The notes under the pieces were generated by a model that worked only from the letters and a program-made list of their open reading frames with translations, was not told the DNA's origin and did not search any database. Positions 60,716 to 64,000 of a stretch of 64,000 nt of DNA are shown here, one piece after another. The first letter of the stretch is position 1, and the number at the start of each line of letters is the position of its first letter. The position numbers and the translations under genes are program-made. Source of the stretch: Variovorax paradoxus (GTDB lineage Bacteria; Pseudomonadota; Gammaproteobacteria; Burkholderiales; Burkholderiaceae_C); NCBI RefSeq assembly GCF_018614915.1, contig NZ_JAGGNU010000048.1, forward strand, positions 1 to 64,000. Reading direction: 5' to 3'.

Positions 60716-61699
60716 ATGCAAGGAAAGATCGGCCTCGAGGAGCACTTCGCACTCCCCGAGACGCTGCAGGACTCGGCTGGCTTCGTGCCGGGAGCGTACT
60801 GGAAGGAACTCAGCAGCCGTCTGCTCGATATCCATGAGCAGCGCTTGCGCCAGATGGACGAGCACGGCATGGAGATGATGATCCTGTCGCTGAACGCGCC
60901 CGCCGTTCAGGCCGTGCCCGACCCACGCAAGGCCTACGAGCTCGCGGTGCGCGCCAATGATTTTCTGGCCGAGCAGGTGGCGAAGAGGCCGGACCGCTTC
61001 CAGGCCTTCGCCGCCTTGCCGATGCAGGACCCCGAGAAGGCAATCCAGGAACTCGAACGCTGCATGACCACGCTCGGCTTCCGCGGCGCGCTGGTCAACG
61101 GCTTCTCGCAGGTGGGCACCCCGGACCATGTCGTCTACTACGACGCGCCGCAGTACGCCCCTTTCTGGGCCGCGGCAGAACGGCTGGACGCGCCCTTCTA
61201 CCTGCACCCGCGCAATCCGCTCGCGAGCTGGGCGCAGATCTATGAAGGCCACCCGTGGCTGCTGGGACCGACATGGGCCTTCGCGCAGGAAACCGCGGTG
61301 CACGCGCTGCGCCTGATGGCCAGCGGGCTCTTCGACCATCATCCCGGCCTCAAGATCATCCTGGGCCATCTGGGCGAAGGACTGCCCTACAACATGTGGC
61401 GAGTCGATCACCGCAACGCCTGGGTCAAGGCACCCAAGGGCTATCCGGCCAAGCGCAAGCTGTGCGACTACTTCCACGAGAACTTCTATCTCACGACCTC
61501 CGGCAATTTCCGCACCCAGACGCTGATCGATGCCATGCTGGAAGTCGGGGCGGACCGGATCCTGTTCTCGACCGACTGGCCCTTCGAGAACGTCGATCAC
61601 GCCTCGAACTGGTTCGACGACACGAGCATCAGTGAAGCCGATCGGATGAAGATCGGCCGGACCAACGCGTTGTCGCTGTTCAAGTTGAACCAGGGTTGA
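60716..61699 (+). CDS. graF: Gamma-resorcylate (2,6-dihydroxybenzoate) decarboxylase
   Basis: A 327-residue zinc/manganese-dependent amidohydrolase-fold decarboxylase making resorcinol from 2,6-dihydroxybenzoate. Metal ligands E8 and H10 (GLEEHF), H164 (FYLHPRNPL) and D287 (FSTDWPF) fall at the numbering known for gamma-resorcylate decarboxylases. LEEHFALPETLQDSAGFVPG, LGPTWAFAQETAVHALRLMASGLFD and TSGNFRTQTLIDAMLEVGADRILFSTDWPFENVDHAS are characteristic of that enzyme. Length is exact. It begins the catabolic operon and overlaps nothing; the dioxygenase follows eight bases later. Confidence 0.92.
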   Translation: MQGKIGLEEHFALPETLQDSAGFVPGAYWKELSSRLLDIHEQRLRQMDEHGMEMMILSLNAPAVQAVPDPRKAYELAVRANDFLAEQVAKRPDRFQAFAALPMQDPEKAIQELERCMTTLGFRGALVNGFSQVGTPDHVVYYDAPQYAPFWAAAERLDAPFYLHPRNPLASWAQIYEGHPWLLGPTWAFAQETAVHALRLMASGLFDHHPGLKIILGHLGEGLPYNMWRVDHRNAWVKAPKGYPAKRKLCDYFHENFYLTTSGNFRTQTLIDAMLEVGADRILFSTDWPFENVDHASNWFDDTSISEADRMKIGRTNALSLFKLNQG

Positions 61700-61707
61700 C
61701 AAACCGA

Positions 61708-62601
61708 ATGATCGACATCGACGAATGGACCATCACCAGCGCGGCCCTGAAGGCCCAAGGCGGCACGGCGAACACGCGCCTGAAGACCGTGATGGACAGC
61801 CTGGTGCGCCACCTGCATGAGTTCGCACGCGAAGTGCAGTTGACCGAGGCCGAGTGGGCTCATGGCATCGATTTCCTTACGCGCGCCGGAAAGATCACCG
61901 ACGACAAGCGGCAGGAGTTCATCCTGCTGTCCGATGTGCTGGGTCTTTCGTCGCTGGTCACTGCACAGTGCAACCGCCGTCCCACGGGGTGCACGGAGGC
62001 GACCGTCTTCGGTCCCTTCTACGTGGCCAACGCGCCGAAGTACGACAACGGCGACGACATCGCCAACGGTGCGAGCGGCGAGCCGTGCTTCGTCGCGGGA
62101 ACCATCCGGGGGATCGACGGCGAGCCGATTGCCAACGCCGAGATCGATGTGTGGCAGTCGGACGATGAAGGCAACTACGACGTCCAGCGCCCGGAGCTTG
62201 CGCAGGCGCAAGGGCGAGGCCGGCTGAGCAGCCTCGAGGACGGGCGCTACGGCTTCAGGTCCATCGTGGCAGTGCCGTACCCGATCCCTCACGATGGACC
62301 GGTGGGCCAGCTGCTGGAGAAGCTGGGTCGCCATCCGTGGCGGCCCGCACACCTGCACTTCATGATTCGTGCCCCAGGCTATGAGACGCTGATCACCCAC
62401 GTGTTTCGCTCGGGCGGCACCTATCTGGATTCCGATGCCGTATTCGGCGTACGCTCCTCGCTCATTGCCGACTGGAAACGCCACGAGGCCGGCCTCGCAC
62501 CCGACGGAACGTGCATGGAAGAACCCTTCTACACACTCGACTACGACTTCGTCCTGAACAAGGCAGCAAAGGACTACACCCTCTTGCCCCCGTCTCGCTG
62601 A
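61708..62601 (+). CDS. graB: Hydroxyquinol 1,2-dioxygenase (intradiol, Fe(III))
   Basis: A 297-residue intradiol dioxygenase that opens hydroxyquinol to maleylacetate. The N-terminal helical domain (about 1-95) is followed by GCTEATVFGPFYVANAP and IDVWQSDDEGNYDVQ, then GRYGFRSIVAVPYPIPHDGPVGQLL and HPWRPAHLHFMIRAPGYETLITHVF. The Tyr and His residues in the last stretches are the iron ligands. The hydroxyquinol subgroup is suggested by PYPIPHDGPVG and by its neighbours. ATG 61708 is taken over an in-frame TTG at 61696. Its stop overlaps the next start (TGATG). Confidence 0.92.
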   Translation: MIDIDEWTITSAALKAQGGTANTRLKTVMDSLVRHLHEFAREVQLTEAEWAHGIDFLTRAGKITDDKRQEFILLSDVLGLSSLVTAQCNRRPTGCTEATVFGPFYVANAPKYDNGDDIANGASGEPCFVAGTIRGIDGEPIANAEIDVWQSDDEGNYDVQRPELAQAQGRGRLSSLEDGRYGFRSIVAVPYPIPHDGPVGQLLEKLGRHPWRPAHLHFMIRAPGYETLITHVFRSGGTYLDSDAVFGVRSSLIADWKRHEAGLAPDGTCMEEPFYTLDYDFVLNKAAKDYTLLPPSR

Positions 62602-63662
62602 TGCACCACTTTGTCTACACCGCGAGTCCTTCTCGCATCGTTTTCGGCCCCGACAGCATCGACCAGCTTCCGGCAGAGATCGAGCGCCTCGGCGCCAAGC
62701 GCGCACTTGTCCTATGCACGCCCCATCAGCGTGAGCACGCGCAAGCCATTGCCGACCGGCTGCCCGGCTGCGTGGCCTCGATCTTCGACCAGGCGGCCAT
62801 GCACGTGCCCATCGAGGTCGCGCGCAAGGCCCGTGCACTGGCATCGGAGACGAAGGCGGACTGCGCACTGGCCATCGGCGGTGGATCGACAGTCGGCCTC
62901 GGCAAGGCCATCGCCCTGGAGTCCGGTCTGCCGATCATCGCCGTGCCGACGACCTACGCGGGCAGCGAGGTGACGCCGATCTATGGCATCACCGAAGCAG
63001 GCCTGAAGAAGACGGGGCGGGATCCACGCGTGCTTCCTCGGGTCGTCGTCTACGACCCGAAGCTCACGCTGTCGCTGCCGATGGGCCTCACCGTCACGAG
63101 TGCGATCAACGCGATCGCCCACGCAGCCGAGGGGCTGTACGCGCACGACGGCAATCCGGTGATCGCATTGATGGCCGAAGAGGGAATTCGTGCTTGCGCA
63201 GCCGCACTGCGAGCACTTCAGGAGAATCCTCGTGACCTGGCCGCACGCAGTTCGGCGCTCTATGGCGCGTGGCTTTGCGGGACTGTCCTGGGTGCGGTGT
63301 CGATGGGTCTGCACCACAAGCTGTGCCACACCCTGGGCGGCACATTCGACTTGCCGCATGCAGAGGTCCACGCGGTGGTCCTGCCGCACGCGCTTCGATA
63401 CAACGCGGATGCCGCACCGGAAGCCATGGCCCGGATCGCGAGGGCGCTCGGCGTCGCGGATGCGCCCATGGGCATCTTCGAACTTGCGCGAGCACATGGT
63501 GCGCCCATGTCGCTGAAGGCGATCGGCATGCCGGCCGGCGGGCTCGATCAGGCGGTCGAACTGGCGGCGGCAAACCAGTACCCGAATCCGCGGCCGCTCG
63601 AAAAAGTGGCGCTGCGAAGCCTGCTGGATCATGCGTTCGCAGGTGCAGCGCCCACGGCCTGA
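62601..63662 (+). CDS. graC: Maleylacetate reductase
   Basis: A 353-residue iron-containing-alcohol-dehydrogenase-family enzyme that reduces maleylacetate to 3-oxoadipate. N-terminal FVYTASPSRIVFGPDSIDQLP, the nucleotide-binding LAIGGGSTVGLGKAIALESGLPIIAVPTTYAGSEVTPIYGITE, and SALYGAWLCGTVLGAVSMGLHHKLCHTLGGTFDLPHAEVHAVVLPH match the maleylacetate reductase branch. It overlaps the dioxygenase stop by one base. With the decarboxylase and dioxygenase it covers most of the path from gamma-resorcylate to 3-oxoadipate. Its end overlaps the convergent LysR gene by 34 bases. Confidence 0.92.
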   Translation: MHHFVYTASPSRIVFGPDSIDQLPAEIERLGAKRALVLCTPHQREHAQAIADRLPGCVASIFDQAAMHVPIEVARKARALASETKADCALAIGGGSTVGLGKAIALESGLPIIAVPTTYAGSEVTPIYGITEAGLKKTGRDPRVLPRVVVYDPKLTLSLPMGLTVTSAINAIAHAAEGLYAHDGNPVIALMAEEGIRACAAALRALQENPRDLAARSSALYGAWLCGTVLGAVSMGLHHKLCHTLGGTFDLPHAEVHAVVLPHALRYNADAAPEAMARIARALGVADAPMGIFELARAHGAPMSLKAIGMPAGGLDQAVELAAANQYPNPRPLEKVALRSLLDHAFAGAAPTA

Positions 63663-64000
63663 TCGCCCTGGGCGGGCGCGCGGTGCGATCGCTCATGGAA
63701 GAGGCCGAAGATCAGTTCACGCAGCCAGCGGTTGCCGCTGTCCTGATGGAATCGCTCATGCCACTGCTGGCGTATTTCGAAGGGAGTGATCTCGAATGGC
63801 GCATCGACGGTGTGCAGATCGGTGCGCGACGCCACCATCGCCCTGGCCAGGCGAGCCGGCGCAGTCAGCAGCAATCCGGACGCGGCAACGATCGACGACA
63901 AGCCCAGCGAGTGAGCGGCGGTGAGCACGACCTGGCGTCGATCCAGCGCACCCGCTCGATGCAAGGTCTGCTGAAGCTGGGAGTCGGTCGTTCCGTGTGG
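63629..64000 (-). CDS. LysR-family regulator, C-terminal part (cut by the right edge)
   Basis: The visible 123 residues are the C-terminal half of a LysR substrate-binding domain, open to the right edge (reading LQQTLHRAGALDRRQVVLTAAHSLG at the start of the piece) and ending with IRQQWHERFHQDSGNRWLRELIF, the usual LysR C-terminal pattern W-----DP---WLR----. The start and helix-turn-helix lie outside the window. Convergent overlap with maleylacetate reductase suggests a local regulator of the resorcylate cluster. In Rhizobium this cluster is controlled by a MarR-type GraR, so a LysR would be different. Confidence 0.83.
   Translation of the reverse strand, partial: PHGTTDSQLQQTLHRAGALDRRQVVLTAAHSLGLSSIVAASGLLLTAPARLARAMVASRTDLHTVDAPFEITPFEIRQQWHERFHQDSGNRWLRELIFGLFHERSHRAPAQGDQAVGAAPANA

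Overview
The window is chromosomal DNA of a high-GC (roughly two-thirds G+C) betaproteobacterium. Gene content and protein style point to Burkholderiales, family Comamonadaceae, most like Variovorax. Indicators are Bug (TctC) solute-binding proteins, MocR/LysE pairs, the hemE-priA neighbourhood, AAHS and MHS transporters, and a relative of the Delftia D-threo-3-hydroxyaspartate dehydratase. I see no rRNA, tRNA, CRISPR array or intact insertion sequence. The species assignment is inference; I could not run a search.

Layout. 0.2-3.9 kb: Uup-type ABC-F protein and a lipoprotein phospholipase D. 3.9-12.4 kb: a MocR regulator divergent from a long co-directional run for amino-acid export and modification (three LysE exporters, an EamA exporter, a PLP aminotransferase, DJ-1-like, GST, PhzF and a frameshifted VOC protein), ending in the remains of a deleted threonine dehydratase. 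12.6-17.3 kb: an exported intradiol dioxygenase-like protein and a 1320-residue autotransporter. 17.5-27.2 kb: small housekeeping genes, an AlaX editing protein with a duplicated 3' end, a DsbD-type reductase, a redoxin and hemE. 27.2-36.8 kb: an AT-richer gap with two consensus DnaA boxes, priA, an AEC carrier, a cardiolipin synthase-like enzyme, the Rep helicase and outer-membrane phospholipase A.

36.9-46.3 kb: an MHS transporter, then a tight operon of frameshifted Bug protein, 3-hydroxy-D-aspartate aldolase-like enzyme, N-acyl-D-amino-acid deacylase, D-threo-3-hydroxyaspartate dehydratase-like enzyme, iminosuccinate reductase-like enzyme, LysR regulator and ChrA. Read together, this looks like a pathway that deacylates N-acyl D-hydroxyamino acids, splits or dehydrates 3-hydroxyaspartate, and traps the imine as L-aspartate. 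It is the best candidate for an undescribed system here.

46.3-51.7 kb: a stress-type group (phosphoribosyltransferase, BON, two paralogous CBS proteins flanking a GH19 lysozyme-like gene), a TonB-C-like protein and a DUF1266 protein. 51.8-58 kb: Tat-exported phospholipase C, an HU protein with a basic tail, a DUF3883-like protein and a second MocR. 58-59 kb: DUF2917 and a fourth LysE. 59-64 kb: a gamma-resorcylate degradation cluster (AAHS transporter, gamma-resorcylate decarboxylase, hydroxyquinol 1,2-dioxygenase, maleylacetate reductase, and a LysR gene cut by the right edge). The resorcinol hydroxylase that should link the first two enzymes is not in the window.

Two genes carry single frameshifts (11,494 and about 38,625). 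They may be real pseudogenes or sequencing errors.
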